A DNA stretch of 64,000 nt, taken from NCBI RefSeq assembly GCF_000314005.1, contig NZ_JH980292.1, forward strand, positions 3,632,121-3,696,120. Direction: 5' to 3'. The position numbers and the translations under genes were made by a program. Shown piece after piece: positions 34,261 through 43,513 of the stretch. The notes beneath the pieces are model-generated. The model did no database searches and was not told the origin of the DNA. It was given only the letters and a program-made list of their open reading frames with translations. Origin of the DNA: Spirulina subsalsa PCC 9445. Its GTDB lineage: Bacteria > Cyanobacteriota > Cyanobacteriia > Cyanobacteriales > Spirulinaceae. Within the stretch, counting starts at the first letter, position 1. The number at the start of each line of letters is the position of its first letter.

Positions 34261-35571
34261 TTAGTTCGATTTCGCGGTTGGTCGAACGACAACCACCCCA
34301 TAAGCATCGGGGTTTAAATAACATTGAGCGACGTTTTGAATATCGGCCGGGGTAATAGCCTGAATGCGTTGGGGATAGGTTAAGGCAGGTTCTAAATTGC
34401 GCAATTTACAGTAATAGTAGCCGTAAAGACTGGTGCGATCACTCGGGCGCTCATTATTAAACACAAACCGATTCACCGCTTGAGTCCGAATGCGCTCTAA
34501 ATCCTTGGGATTAACGGGTTCTTGTTGGAAGGATCTCAGGTGTTGTGCGATCGCCTCCTCCACCACCGCCACATTTTCCGTCGGTAACTGAGCCGCAATA
34601 TAAAACACCCCTTGGAGATGATAGGTCATATTACTGACCCCAATGGAGGTCACTAACTGCCGTTCCTCCCGCAAATCCCGGAACAAACGGGAGAGTTTCC
34701 CCTGACCCAACAACGTCGCCAACACATCTAAACCGTAGGTTTTCCCCAACTCCAACAAACCCGGCACCCGCCACACCATCACTAAACGGGCTTGTTGCAC
34801 GCGAGAATCAACCAACTCCCGACGCACAATTCCTTCAAAAGGCGGTTCTGCCAGAAAATCCTCCCAGGGGGGAGAGTCAAGAACATCAGTCAGGGGGGAG
34901 CGTGGTTCATACACCGCCCCAAAACTCTCCTCCACCTGCTCAATCAACGTTTCTACAGGCAAATTCCCCACCACAGCGGCCGTCATTTGGTGGGGTTGAT
35001 ACCATTGGGCATGAAAATCACGCATTTGTTGGGGGTGTAACCCTTGAATCACCGCCGTTGGACCCAATACCGGACGACGATAAGGCGATCGCTCAAAACA
35101 AGTCTCCATCGCCTGCATATAGACCCGCCGACTCGGATTATCCTCAGAACGGCGAATCTCCTCCAGCACCACCGACCGTTCCCGTTCAAAGGCCCCATCC
35201 GGCATACAGGCATTTAACACCACCTCCAACTGAAGGGGCAGCAAATCCCCAAAATCCTGCGCCGCCGCCGTCAAATAGTAGTGCGTGTAATCCTGACTCG
35301 TCGCTGCATTCGTCACCGCCCCCCGTTCCTCAATCCGACGCTCAAACTCCCCACTCGGCAAATTGGGCGTTCCCTTAAAGATCATGTGTTCTAAAAAGTG
35401 CGCCATGCCATTAATCTCATCCAACTCCAGCGCCGACCCCACATTGAGCCACAAATTAAACGACACCACCGCCCCCGGCATTTGTTGGGCTACGATCGTT
35501 AAACCATTGGGCAATTGATGAATCGTGGGTTGATTTAAAGGCAACGTCGGGGGTAGCACTGTATAGGTCAT
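34261..35571 (-). CDS. M16 family metallopeptidase, PqqL/MPP-like
   Basis: 436 residues, one M16 unit pair. The inverted zinc motif HFLEHMIFKG (HxxEH) and the distal Glu in RERSVVLEEIRR are present, so this is the catalytic rather than the inactive subunit. It probably degrades peptides. Cyanobacteria often encode an active and an inactive M16 subunit side by side, but no second copy is adjacent here. The palindromic element at 35624-35711 lies just upstream of its start. Confidence 0.9.
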   Translation of the reverse strand: MTYTVLPPTLPLNQPTIHQLPNGLTIVAQQMPGAVVSFNLWLNVGSALELDEINGMAHFLEHMIFKGTPNLPSGEFERRIEERGAVTNAATSQDYTHYYLTAAAQDFGDLLPLQLEVVLNACMPDGAFERERSVVLEEIRRSEDNPSRRVYMQAMETCFERSPYRRPVLGPTAVIQGLHPQQMRDFHAQWYQPHQMTAAVVGNLPVETLIEQVEESFGAVYEPRSPLTDVLDSPPWEDFLAEPPFEGIVRRELVDSRVQQARLVMVWRVPGLLELGKTYGLDVLATLLGQGKLSRLFRDLREERQLVTSIGVSNMTYHLQGVFYIAAQLPTENVAVVEEAIAQHLRSFQQEPVNPKDLERIRTQAVNRFVFNNERPSDRTSLYGYYYCKLRNLEPALTYPQRIQAITPADIQNVAQCYLNPDAYGVVVVRPTAKSN

Positions 35572-35623
35572 GGTTGAATCTCAGGAGGGGTTATTCTTAG
35601 TCGTGCTTCGCTGTTCTATGCTG

Positions 35624-35711
35624 GTCGGCTTTTCATCTCATCGGTGTTCGTGAAACGTTGCGCAGCAAAACCGAGAGCCTTTGCTGCGCAACGTTTCACG
35701 AACAAGCCGAC
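35624..35711. repeat. Stem-loop element with 24-bp perfect palindrome
   Basis: The outer stem GTCGGCTT/AAGCCGAC encloses an inner perfect inverted repeat: a 24-nt arm at 35646-35669 and its complement at 35680-35703 around a 10-nt loop. A copy at 53675-53742 has the same flanks but lacks 21 nt of one inner arm. Confidence 0.85.
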
Positions 35712-35736
35712 ATTTTAGGTAATCATTCGTGATAAG

Positions 35737-35894
35737 TAGGGTCTGCCGAATATCCATCTAATCACTGTTAATAGGACTTTCGATTGGGAGCGAGAAACTC
35801 AAGGTTTTAGGGATAAATTATCAAAAAGGCTTGCCTTTTTCCGACTCCCCCTGTTCCCTGTTCCCCATTCCCCACCGGGAATAGAGTTATTCAG
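35737..35894. repeat. MITE-like element with TAGGGTCTGC ends
   Basis: The left end TAGGGTCTGCCGAATA and right end TTATTCAGCAAGCCCTA (35878-35894) are imperfect inverted repeats about 158 bp apart. The first 115 bp are closely repeated at 44789-44909. The interior ends with a C-rich heptamer tract. No ORF lies inside, so it would be a non-autonomous element. Confidence 0.6.
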
Positions 35895-35937
35895 CAAGCC
35901 CTAAGTCAGAGTCAAGAGGGAGGCAACAGGCGCAATT

Positions 35938-36546
35938 CTAGCCCTCATGGGGAGGAGGATTACTGGCCGAAGGTTTGCGGTCAATCACCTGATCAATTAA
36001 ACCGTAATCCTTCGCCTCAGCCGGAGACATAAAGAAATCCCGGTCTGTATCCACCTCAATCCGTTCGATGGGTTGTCCCGTATGATGGGCTAAATGTTGA
36101 TTTAACAGAGCCTTCAAATAGAGAATTTCCTTCGCTTGGATTTCAATATCCGTCGCTTGGCCTTGGGCTCCCCCTAACGGTTGATGAATCATAATCCGGG
36201 AGTGGGGCAAACTCAAGCGTTTTCCCTTCGTCCCGGCACTCAACAAAAACGCCCCCATACTGGCCGCCAATCCCACGCAAATCGTCGAGACATCCGGCCG
36301 CACTTGATTCATGGTGTCAAAAATCCCCAGTCCTGCCGAGACAGACCCTCCCGGAGAGTTAATGTAGAGATAAATATCTTTTTCCGCGTCTTCGGCTTCC
36401 AAATAGAGCAACTGCGCCACAATCAGGTTAGCAATTTCATCCGTTACAGGTTGCCCTAAGAAAACAATCCGTTCTTTCAGCAGGCGAGAATAAATATCAA
36501 AGGCACGTTCGCCACGGCCGGAAGTTTCAATAACAGTTGGGATCAT
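35938..36546 (-). CDS. clpP: ATP-dependent Clp protease proteolytic subunit
   Basis: 202 residues. The catalytic Ser is in [14 protein letters not shown], the His in [14 protein letters not shown], and the Asp side in [18 protein letters not shown]. The order and length are those of active ClpP, not ClpR. It forms tetradecameric rings that work with ClpC or ClpX to degrade proteins. Cyanobacteria have several clpP genes; which paralogue this is cannot be told. No Clp ATPase gene or second clp gene is adjacent. Confidence 0.95.
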   Translation of the reverse strand: MIPTVIETSGRGERAFDIYSRLLKERIVFLGQPVTDEIANLIVAQLLYLEAEDAEKDIYLYINSPGGSVSAGLGIFDTMNQVRPDVSTICVGLAASMGAFLLSAGTKGKRLSLPHSRIMIHQPLGGAQGQATDIEIQAKEILYLKALLNQHLAHHTGQPIERIEVDTDRDFFMSPAEAKDYGLIDQVIDRKPSASNPPPHEG

Positions 36547-36678
36547 GGAAAAGGCTCTATTGATGATGTTGATTGGGTTATTCCCATCAAGTCTAACAGA
36601 ATATCGCTTGAAGCGGGGAGGGGGTCAAGGTTAGGGAATAGGGAATAATTCTTAATTCCCCGACTGATTCAGCAAACC

Positions 36679-39600
36679 CTATTTACGCCCCATTAACCAA
36701 TAGGTGGTCATAATCCCTCGGCCTTTGACTTCAATCTCGCCTCGTTCCTCCAGCCAATAATTCTGTTTTAAGACATCATAGATTTCTGCGGTGACTTGAA
36801 TGCGATCGCTCATTCCTTGAGATTCCATCCGCGAGGCCACATTTACCGTATCCCCCCAGAGATCATAAATAAACTTCTTAATGCCAATTACCCCAGCCAC
36901 CACCGGGCCGGTATGAATACCAATGCGGAGACGGAACGGTTTACCATCCATCCGATCAAAACGGCGGATGGCTCGCTGCATATCTAACCCCATATCTGCG
37001 ATCGCCTCAATATGATGCTGCATTTCCGTTTCCGGGAAACCCCCAGCCACCATGTAAGAATCCCCAATCGTCTTAATCTTCTCCAAATTGTACCAATCCG
37101 CCAACTGGTCAAAGGCCGAGAAAATCTGATTCAACAAATCCACCAACTCCGTCGGGGGAATCGCCGCCGAAAGGGAAGTAAAGTCCACAATATCCGCGAA
37201 CAAAATCGACACATTATCAAACCGTTCCGCAATCGACTGTTCCTCCTGCTTCAACCGTTCCGCAATCGACCGAGGCAAAATATTCAACAGCAACCGTTCC
37301 GACTTCTCCCGTTCTAGGTGTAGGGCATCCTCCGCCGCCTTCTGTTGGGTAATATCCGCCACCGTCCCCTCATAGTACAGCGTCGCCCCCTCCTCATCTC
37401 GTACCACCCGCACATTTTCCGAAGTCCAGATTAAACCGCCATCCTTCCGTCGCACCTGCGCTTTAAAGCCGGAAACCGATCCCAACTCCTCCAGTCGTTC
37501 GATTAACTCCTCCCGTTGCTCCGAACACACATAAAGCTGTTGACCAATATCCTGCACCCCGGCCGCTAACTGTGCAAAATCTCTAAACCCATACATCCGC
37601 ACTAACGCCGGATTGGCGCTAATATACCGACCTTGTGGCGTAATTTGGAAAATCCCCTCAGCCGCATTCTCAAAAATACTGCGATACTTCTCCTCCGCCT
37701 CTTGCAGGGCATTCAACACCCGGCGGCGTTCCGTCACATTACGCGCCACCCAAATTACACTATGATTCGGCAAGGGAGAGACACTAGCCGCAAACCAAGT
37801 TTCCTCCATCTCCCCTTCAGCATTGGGAATCAACAAACTGTAATCCGCGCTCACCGTTTGACCCGTATTCAAAGCCTCCTGAATGTGGGTTTTAAACATT
37901 TGCGCCTGTTCGGGGGGGTGTACCTCATCCACAGAACGCCCCAATAATTCCATCTGGGGACTATACAATAACTCAGAATTGGTCGTGACAATTTTGGCAT
38001 AACACCCCGACCCATCAAACACCGTAATCACATCCGTCATGGCGGCAAATAACGCCCGTAACTCCGCCTCCGAGGTGCGTAAGGCGGACTCCACCCGTTC
38101 CCGTTCCCCAATCTCCATCAACAACTGTAAATTGAGGTCTTGTAACTCCATCGTCCGTTCATGTACCCGTTGTTCCAACTCCTCACTAAAGCGCCGTAAA
38201 TCCTCCTCGGCCTGCTTCCGTTCGGTAATATCTTCAACGGTGCCCTCATAGTACAATAACCGCCCCGCCTCATCATGAACAGCCCGAGCATTTTCAGAAA
38301 TCCAGCGCACCGTTCCATCCCGACGGCGAATCTGGGACTCATAAGCCACCACCGACCCCACTTGATTTAAGATATTGCGGAACTGTTGGCGACTGTTAGC
38401 ATCCACATAAATTTCTTGGCTGAGGTCGGTGACTTGTTCAATTAAGGCATCGGGGGAATCATAGCCATAGATGCGCGCTAAAGCTGGATTGGCGCTCAGA
38501 TAACGGCCTTGGGGGGAGGATTGGAAAATGCCCTCGACGGCGTTTTCAAAGATGGTGCGATATTTATTTTCGGCTTCCTTGAGGGCATCTAGTGCCGTTT
38601 GCCGTTCGGTGATATCAATGCCGACGGTAAAAGCGGCCCGGCCTTGGTCGTATTTTTGGGCGGCAATCAAGAAATTGCGCCGTTCTCCCCGGACTAGCGT
38701 TTGTACTTCCCGGAAAGCATCGGCTTGAGGACTGGCGAAAAATTCCCGGACAAAGGTATTAAATTCTGAGCTAGTTTGCAAAAAGCCGATATCTTGCCCG
38801 ACAAAATCCTCTGCTTGGAGGTTAAAGGTTTCGGCTAAATGACGATTTACGCCCAAATAGCGCAGGTCGGAACTAATCCAAGAAACAATCCCCGGCACGG
38901 CTTCTAAAATGGCTTGGAGTTGGTCTTTTGAGCGGGCGAGGTCATCAAGGGCGCGTTGACGGTCGGTGATGTCAATGCCGACGGTAAAGGCGGCTTGGCC
39001 TTGGTCGTATTTTTGGGCGGCGATTAAGTAGTTGCGGGTGTCCCCTTTAACGATGGCTTCAACTTCCCGGAAACTGTCGGTGGCCTGACTGGCGAAGAAG
39101 GAGGAGACAAATTGATTAAAGTCGGTGCTGGCCTGTAAAAAGCCGATATTTTTTCCGACAAAGTTCTCAGGACGAAGGTTAAAGGTTTGGGCGAGTTGAC
39201 GATTTACGCCTAAATAGCGCAGGTCGCAACTAATCCAAGAGACAATACCCGGGACGGCATCTAGAACGGCTTGGAGTTGGTCTTTCGACCGGGCGAGGTC
39301 TTGGATGGCCTGCTGGCGTTCGGTGATATCAATGCCGACGGTAAAGGCGGCCTTACTTTCATTATATTTTTGGGCGACTATTAAGTAATTGCGGGGGCTG
39401 CCGTTGATGAGGTTGGTGATTTCTCGAAAGTCGTCTTCCTGGTCACTAGCAAAGAATTCCTCGACAAATTGGACGAATTCGGAACCAGCACCTAAAAACC
39501 CGATATGTTGCCCAACGAAATATTCTGGGGGACGGTTAAAAACTTTCGCTAAGTGCCGATTTACGCCCAAATAACAGAGGTCAGACCCAATCCAGGAGAC

Positions 39601-41361
39601 AATACCGGGGACAGCATCTAGGACGGCTTCTAGTTGATTTTTGGCGTTACGCAGGGCGCTTTCAGCTAGGCGACGATCTACAATTTCCCCAATCAGTTCA
39701 TCGTTGGCGGCCATCAGGGCGGTGGTGCGTTCCGCAAACTTTTGTTCTAGGTTGGCGAGGATGCGACTTTTTTCCAGTTCAATTTGTTTTTCTTGGGTAA
39801 TGTTGCGAATGACCCATAGCACGGATTGAGGGGTAATGGGGGCGAGGGTGGCGGTAAACCAAAAGTTCTCCTTGTGGTTTGGGTCCCGATTTAAGCCCCA
39901 CTGTTGAGCCTCGCTGGGGGGGAGGGCATATTCACAGGTGACACTTTGACCTGTGGTGAGGGCTTCTTGTACTTTATTCAAGAGGTCTTGGGCTTGTTCG
40001 GGGGGGAAGACATCCTCAAGGGTTTTGCCAATTAATTCGGCGGAGGGTTTATGGCTGGGATTGGTGGGGGCAATGCGTAGGTAACAGCCTTGAGCATCGG
40101 TGACTAAAATGGCATCGGTGAGGGCGGAAAAGATGGTACGTAGTTCAAGGGCGTAGTCTTGTAGGGCGGCCTCGATTTGCACTCGTTTTTGTCGCTCCCC
40201 TTGGAGTTGTTCCCATAAATGGGGGGGGGGAAGGGGTGGGGTGTCTTGGGTGTTGCTGGGGGCGGTGAAATGGGGTAGGGGGCGCACGGGGCCGGGGGTT
40301 TGATAAACCAGTTGGGGGGGGTGGGCGCTAGGGATGTATTCAATATAAATGGGTTGTGCGATCGCCTGATTGGTTTCCAGATACACTAACCCTTGGGGGC
40401 CAGACCAGCCTAACCCATACAAGGCAGCCCCCAGTCTGCTCCCGTTCACGGTTCCGGCTAGGTCTACTCCCTGTTTCCAGAGGTGGACTTGACTATATCC
40501 CTTGAGTAAAGGCGCGCTGGGGGTGCGTTGACTGGCTTGGCAGTGGGCAAGAAAGGCCTGATTAAGGGGATGGTCTAAAGAGGGACTATAGGGGGTAACG
40601 CGGTAGTGGGGGGGATAGTCTAACGCGGGGTGGGATTCTTCCCAGGGGTCGGGAAATAGGGTTAACAGGGGGCAAGTTTCCCCCAGTCTGGCCTGGTGAT
40701 AGTCTCGATAAAAGGGGCTATAGGGGGGGGTGGGGCTGTCCCCTAGGGAATAATGGTGAGGCATGAGCAGATTTAAGACCATATCGGGCTTTTGCTGCTC
40801 AATTTCGGCTAAAATGGCGGAAAAATCGGGCTGGGTAACGTTGACACAGCCCGATGCGATGATTTCTCCCCCTCGTTCTTGCCACAGATTAGCGGTTAAA
40901 CGGCCGCGGTTTTGGGAGTTGGGATGATTATTAGTGAGTAAATAGCAGCGTTGCCGCCCCGTGATTTGTAACCAATCTAAAGCCGGTTCAAGGTGTTGAT
41001 TGGCACAGCTTCCGGTGTAAAACACTTGGCGAGAACTGGCGACATCTTGAGGACAAAGGGGGGAAAATAAAAGGGTCTGGGTGGATTCTGCTAAATGTAC
41101 TAGGGCTTGTTCCCCTTGGGGAGTCCACCCCCCGAATAAGGCGCCCACGTCTCCCTCAGCAAGCAGGGTTTCTAGGTCACGATACCAAGTTTCAAAGTGG
41201 GTTCTTTCGTCCCAAGGGGGGAGGGGAAGAAAGCGCAATTCAAGGGGTTGACCCAATACGCCCCCTTGTTGATTAATTTCTGCGATCGCCATGAGCATTC
41301 CTTCAACCGCCAAGGCTTCTGGGATAGATTGATGGGACTCAGAAACAAAGACAATTTGCAC
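36679..41361 (-). CDS. Multi-PAS class III adenylate cyclase with solute-binding-like sensor
   Basis: 1560 residues. Residues 1-355 resemble urea/amide-type periplasmic binding proteins (IAEINQQGGVLGQPLELRFL) but have no signal peptide or membrane helix, so the sensor appears cytoplasmic. PAS modules follow at about 400-530, then three copies starting at L577, L696 and L815 with an exact 119-residue period, then three more at about 935-1050, 1100-1212 and 1228-1340. The cyclase domain (1380-1555) has metal Asp 1390 and 1434, Lys 1430 and Asp 1500 (YDLWG), the adenylate-specific pair, plus NVASR. It would make cAMP in response to several signals (inference). It starts 106 bp from a G-rich tandem array. 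Confidence 0.88.
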   Translation of the reverse strand: MQIVFVSESHQSIPEALAVEGMLMAIAEINQQGGVLGQPLELRFLPLPPWDERTHFETWYRDLETLLAEGDVGALFGGWTPQGEQALVHLAESTQTLLFSPLCPQDVASSRQVFYTGSCANQHLEPALDWLQITGRQRCYLLTNNHPNSQNRGRLTANLWQERGGEIIASGCVNVTQPDFSAILAEIEQQKPDMVLNLLMPHHYSLGDSPTPPYSPFYRDYHQARLGETCPLLTLFPDPWEESHPALDYPPHYRVTPYSPSLDHPLNQAFLAHCQASQRTPSAPLLKGYSQVHLWKQGVDLAGTVNGSRLGAALYGLGWSGPQGLVYLETNQAIAQPIYIEYIPSAHPPQLVYQTPGPVRPLPHFTAPSNTQDTPPLPPPHLWEQLQGERQKRVQIEAALQDYALELRTIFSALTDAILVTDAQGCYLRIAPTNPSHKPSAELIGKTLEDVFPPEQAQDLLNKVQEALTTGQSVTCEYALPPSEAQQWGLNRDPNHKENFWFTATLAPITPQSVLWVIRNITQEKQIELEKSRILANLEQKFAERTTALMAANDELIGEIVDRRLAESALRNAKNQLEAVLDAVPGIVSWIGSDLCYLGVNRHLAKVFNRPPEYFVGQHIGFLGAGSEFVQFVEEFFASDQEDDFREITNLINGSPRNYLIVAQKYNESKAAFTVGIDITERQQAIQDLARSKDQLQAVLDAVPGIVSWISCDLRYLGVNRQLAQTFNLRPENFVGKNIGFLQASTDFNQFVSSFFASQATDSFREVEAIVKGDTRNYLIAAQKYDQGQAAFTVGIDITDRQRALDDLARSKDQLQAILEAVPGIVSWISSDLRYLGVNRHLAETFNLQAEDFVGQDIGFLQTSSEFNTFVREFFASPQADAFREVQTLVRGERRNFLIAAQKYDQGRAAFTVGIDITERQTALDALKEAENKYRTIFENAVEGIFQSSPQGRYLSANPALARIYGYDSPDALIEQVTDLSQEIYVDANSRQQFRNILNQVGSVVAYESQIRRRDGTVRWISENARAVHDEAGRLLYYEGTVEDITERKQAEEDLRRFSEELEQRVHERTMELQDLNLQLLMEIGERERVESALRTSEAELRALFAAMTDVITVFDGSGCYAKIVTTNSELLYSPQMELLGRSVDEVHPPEQAQMFKTHIQEALNTGQTVSADYSLLIPNAEGEMEETWFAASVSPLPNHSVIWVARNVTERRRVLNALQEAEEKYRSIFENAAEGIFQITPQGRYISANPALVRMYGFRDFAQLAAGVQDIGQQLYVCSEQREELIERLEELGSVSGFKAQVRRKDGGLIWTSENVRVVRDEEGATLYYEGTVADITQQKAAEDALHLEREKSERLLLNILPRSIAERLKQEEQSIAERFDNVSILFADIVDFTSLSAAIPPTELVDLLNQIFSAFDQLADWYNLEKIKTIGDSYMVAGGFPETEMQHHIEAIADMGLDMQRAIRRFDRMDGKPFRLRIGIHTGPVVAGVIGIKKFIYDLWGDTVNVASRMESQGMSDRIQVTAEIYDVLKQNYWLEERGEIEVKGRGIMTTYWLMGRK

Positions 41362-41466
41362 GGCTCAAGGAAGAAGGGATAGAACAAAAGGAATCAGAAT
41401 CAAAGATGCCCCTAAACTCATCTTAATCGACGGAGGAAAATCCTTGAGTTAATTGTGAAGGCAAGA

Positions 41467-41606
41467 GGGAGTCGGGAGTCGGGAATCGGGAGTCGGGAAT
41501 CGGGAGTCGGGAGTCGGGAGTCGGGAGTCGGGAGTCGGGAATCGGGAGTCGGGAATCGGGAGTCGGGAATCGGGAGTCGGGAGTCGGGAGTCGGGAGTCG
41601 GGAATA
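41467..41606 (+). repeat. Heptamer tandem array GGGAGTC/GGGAATC
   Basis: Nineteen consecutive 7-nt units plus a partial one, GGGAGTC with interspersed GGGAATC, with no indels. GGG recurs exactly every 7 nt, so the plus strand meets the G3N4 pattern for G-quadruplexes. A complementary C-rich tract follows. It separates the cyclase promoter region from the DUF1995 gene end. Confidence 0.97.
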
Positions 41607-41642
41607 AGTCTTAATTCCCCCTCTCCCTCTCTCCCCCTCTCC

Positions 41643-42395
41643 CTAACTACTCAAGGCCTTTAAAAACTGCTGAAGACTGCCCAAAACTCCAGTTTTCTTA
41701 GGTACAGCCACCGCCGGATTATCTTGATCGGGGTCATTGGCGATCGCACCCATGATAATGCGTTCTAAGCGTTCTCCGATGGGCTTGGTGGCCTCTTCAG
41801 CAATCTTTTCGTACCCTTCCTCCTTCTCTAACCAAACCTCCCAAGGAGAAGGATAGGCGCGGAGAATCGTTCCCCCTTCAAACGGACGGAGATAATAAGC
41901 CGTTTCTAGGGTACTGAGGAAACGTTCCCGTAGTTGGCGGGCAGCGTAACCAATGCCAATGGTGGCCACGTTCTCCAATTGCGGGATAATGAGAACCACC
42001 GGGCGATCGCGCTCTAAAGCCCAATTACATAATTTTTCCACCTGCGCCACCTCCACCGCCGAAGCGGCCACCACCAGAAACACCTCATCATCCTCGGAAA
42101 GTTTCACCTCTACCGGAGTCCGACTACTGCCGAGATCCGTCACCTTAAACACCGTCTCCCCCCAATCTCGTCGCGCCAAAGCGGCCGCCCCTGTATCGGG
42201 AAACAGGATTTTTAACCCGGCACCGTAAGACTCGAACAGTTCGGCAAATTGAAGAGCGAGGGATTGAGCCTCTAAAGCAATTTCCGGGAGAACAATCTCC
42301 ACCTGTACCCGTTGACACCCGGCCTCTAAAGCTCTCTGGGTGGCTGCTTTGGCTTGACTAACGGTTTCTTCTAAAGATTGAGGAATTGATAACAT
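41643..42395 (-). CDS. DUF1995 family protein
   Basis: 250 residues from ATG 42395 (MLSIPQSLEETV), preferred over the longer frame from 42461. The middle has VEIVLPEIALEAQ, then LKILFPDTGAAALARRDWG, matching DUF1995, a family that includes the plant LPA3 photosystem II assembly factor (known relation). In cyanobacteria the role is unknown. No membrane segment is seen. It is divergent from holB with about 98 bp between starts. Confidence 0.8.
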   Translation of the reverse strand: MLSIPQSLEETVSQAKAATQRALEAGCQRVQVEIVLPEIALEAQSLALQFAELFESYGAGLKILFPDTGAAALARRDWGETVFKVTDLGSSRTPVEVKLSEDDEVFLVVAASAVEVAQVEKLCNWALERDRPVVLIIPQLENVATIGIGYAARQLRERFLSTLETAYYLRPFEGGTILRAYPSPWEVWLEKEEGYEKIAEEATKPIGERLERIIMGAIANDPDQDNPAVAVPKKTGVLGSLQQFLKALSS

Positions 42396-42493
42396 AAAAT
42401 CAAGTTTGGTAATACTGCTTTTTTTCCATCTTATCGGCAAGAGTACGCCCCTTGATGACAAGTTAAGCGCTTTGTCCTATGGTCAATTGATTG

Positions 42494-43471
42494 ATGAATC
42501 CTTTTCTTGCGCTGAGAGGACAACCCCAAGCGGTTGAACTCCTCCAGCAAGCCCTCCTGAAAGATAAAATCGCCCCGGCCTATCTATTTGTCGGCTCTCC
42601 GGGGATTGGGCGCAAAATCGCGGCTCTGGCTTTTGCTCAACTCCTCCTCGCCCACCATCAACCCCCAGACCAACAGGCCTTAATCTTTAAAAAAGTCGAA
42701 GCCAAAAATCACCCCGATTTTCTCTGGGTCGAACCGACCTATCAACACCAAGGCCAACGACTCACGGCAACGGAAGCAGAAGCGGCTGGCCTGAAACGGA
42801 AAGCCCCTCCCCAGATTCGCATTGAACAGATTCGGGAAATTAGCACCTTTTTAGCCCGTCCCCCCCTCAATGCTATGCGTGCAGTCGTGGTCATTGAAGA
42901 TGCCGATACTATGGCGGAAGGGGCTGCCAATGCCCTCCTCAAAACCCTTGAGGAACCGGGGAGAGCCACTTTAATTTTAATCGCGCCCAGTGGGGACTCC
43001 TTGCTCTCTACATTGGTGTCGCGCTGCCAACGGATTCCCTTCTATCGTCTCCCTCAAGAGGAGATGGGGGAGATTCTGCGCGCCAAGGGCTACGGGGACA
43101 TTGCCGACCATGGGGTTTTGTGTGCGATCGCCCAAGGCAGTCCGGGAGAAGCCCTCCTCGCGGCTGAACAACTAGCCGCTATCCCCCCAGAACTCCTCAA
43201 CACGTTAGCCACCCCACCCACCACCCCCCAACAAGCCCTTTTCTTAGCCAAAGAAATCGACCAAACCTTAGAAGCGGAAACTCAACTCTGGCTCCTAAAT
43301 TATCTGCAATACACCTACTGGCAAAAGTACCTTAACAATCCCCGTCACCTCCTCCCCCTTGAAACCCTCGAAAAAGCCCGTCAAGCCCTTTTAAGCTATG
43401 TTCAACCCCGTCTGGTTTGGGAATGTACTCTCCTAGAGTTCTGTTCACATCCCACCCAGAAACGTCGATGA
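42494..43471 (+). CDS. holB: DNA polymerase III subunit delta prime
   Basis: 325 residues from ATG 42494. The AAA+ clamp-loader fold shows the P-loop GSPGIGRKIAALAFAQ, the delta-prime-type motif ADTMAEGAANALLKTLEEPG and the sensor region STLVSRCQRIPFYRL (SRCQ). Delta prime lacks real ATPase activity in many bacteria; here the P-loop Lys is kept but Thr/Ser is altered. It is part of the replication clamp loader. The zinc-binding cysteines of Gram-negative delta prime are not seen, as in other cyanobacteria. Confidence 0.88.
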   Translation: MNPFLALRGQPQAVELLQQALLKDKIAPAYLFVGSPGIGRKIAALAFAQLLLAHHQPPDQQALIFKKVEAKNHPDFLWVEPTYQHQGQRLTATEAEAAGLKRKAPPQIRIEQIREISTFLARPPLNAMRAVVVIEDADTMAEGAANALLKTLEEPGRATLILIAPSGDSLLSTLVSRCQRIPFYRLPQEEMGEILRAKGYGDIADHGVLCAIAQGSPGEALLAAEQLAAIPPELLNTLATPPTTPQQALFLAKEIDQTLEAETQLWLLNYLQYTYWQKYLNNPRHLLPLETLEKARQALLSYVQPRLVWECTLLEFCSHPTQKRR

Positions 43472-43513
43472 TCCCCCTTCCGTTAAACCGAAGATTCTAA
43501 CAAAGGACCCCAT

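Noticed and set aside
34902-35378. 158-codon plus-strand open frame, Pro/Ser-rich
   Set aside because: It is antisense to the M16 peptidase; the composition is a frame shadow of codon bias.
41467-41606. Possible CRISPR array
   Set aside because: Repeats are contiguous 7-mers without spacers and no cas genes are near.
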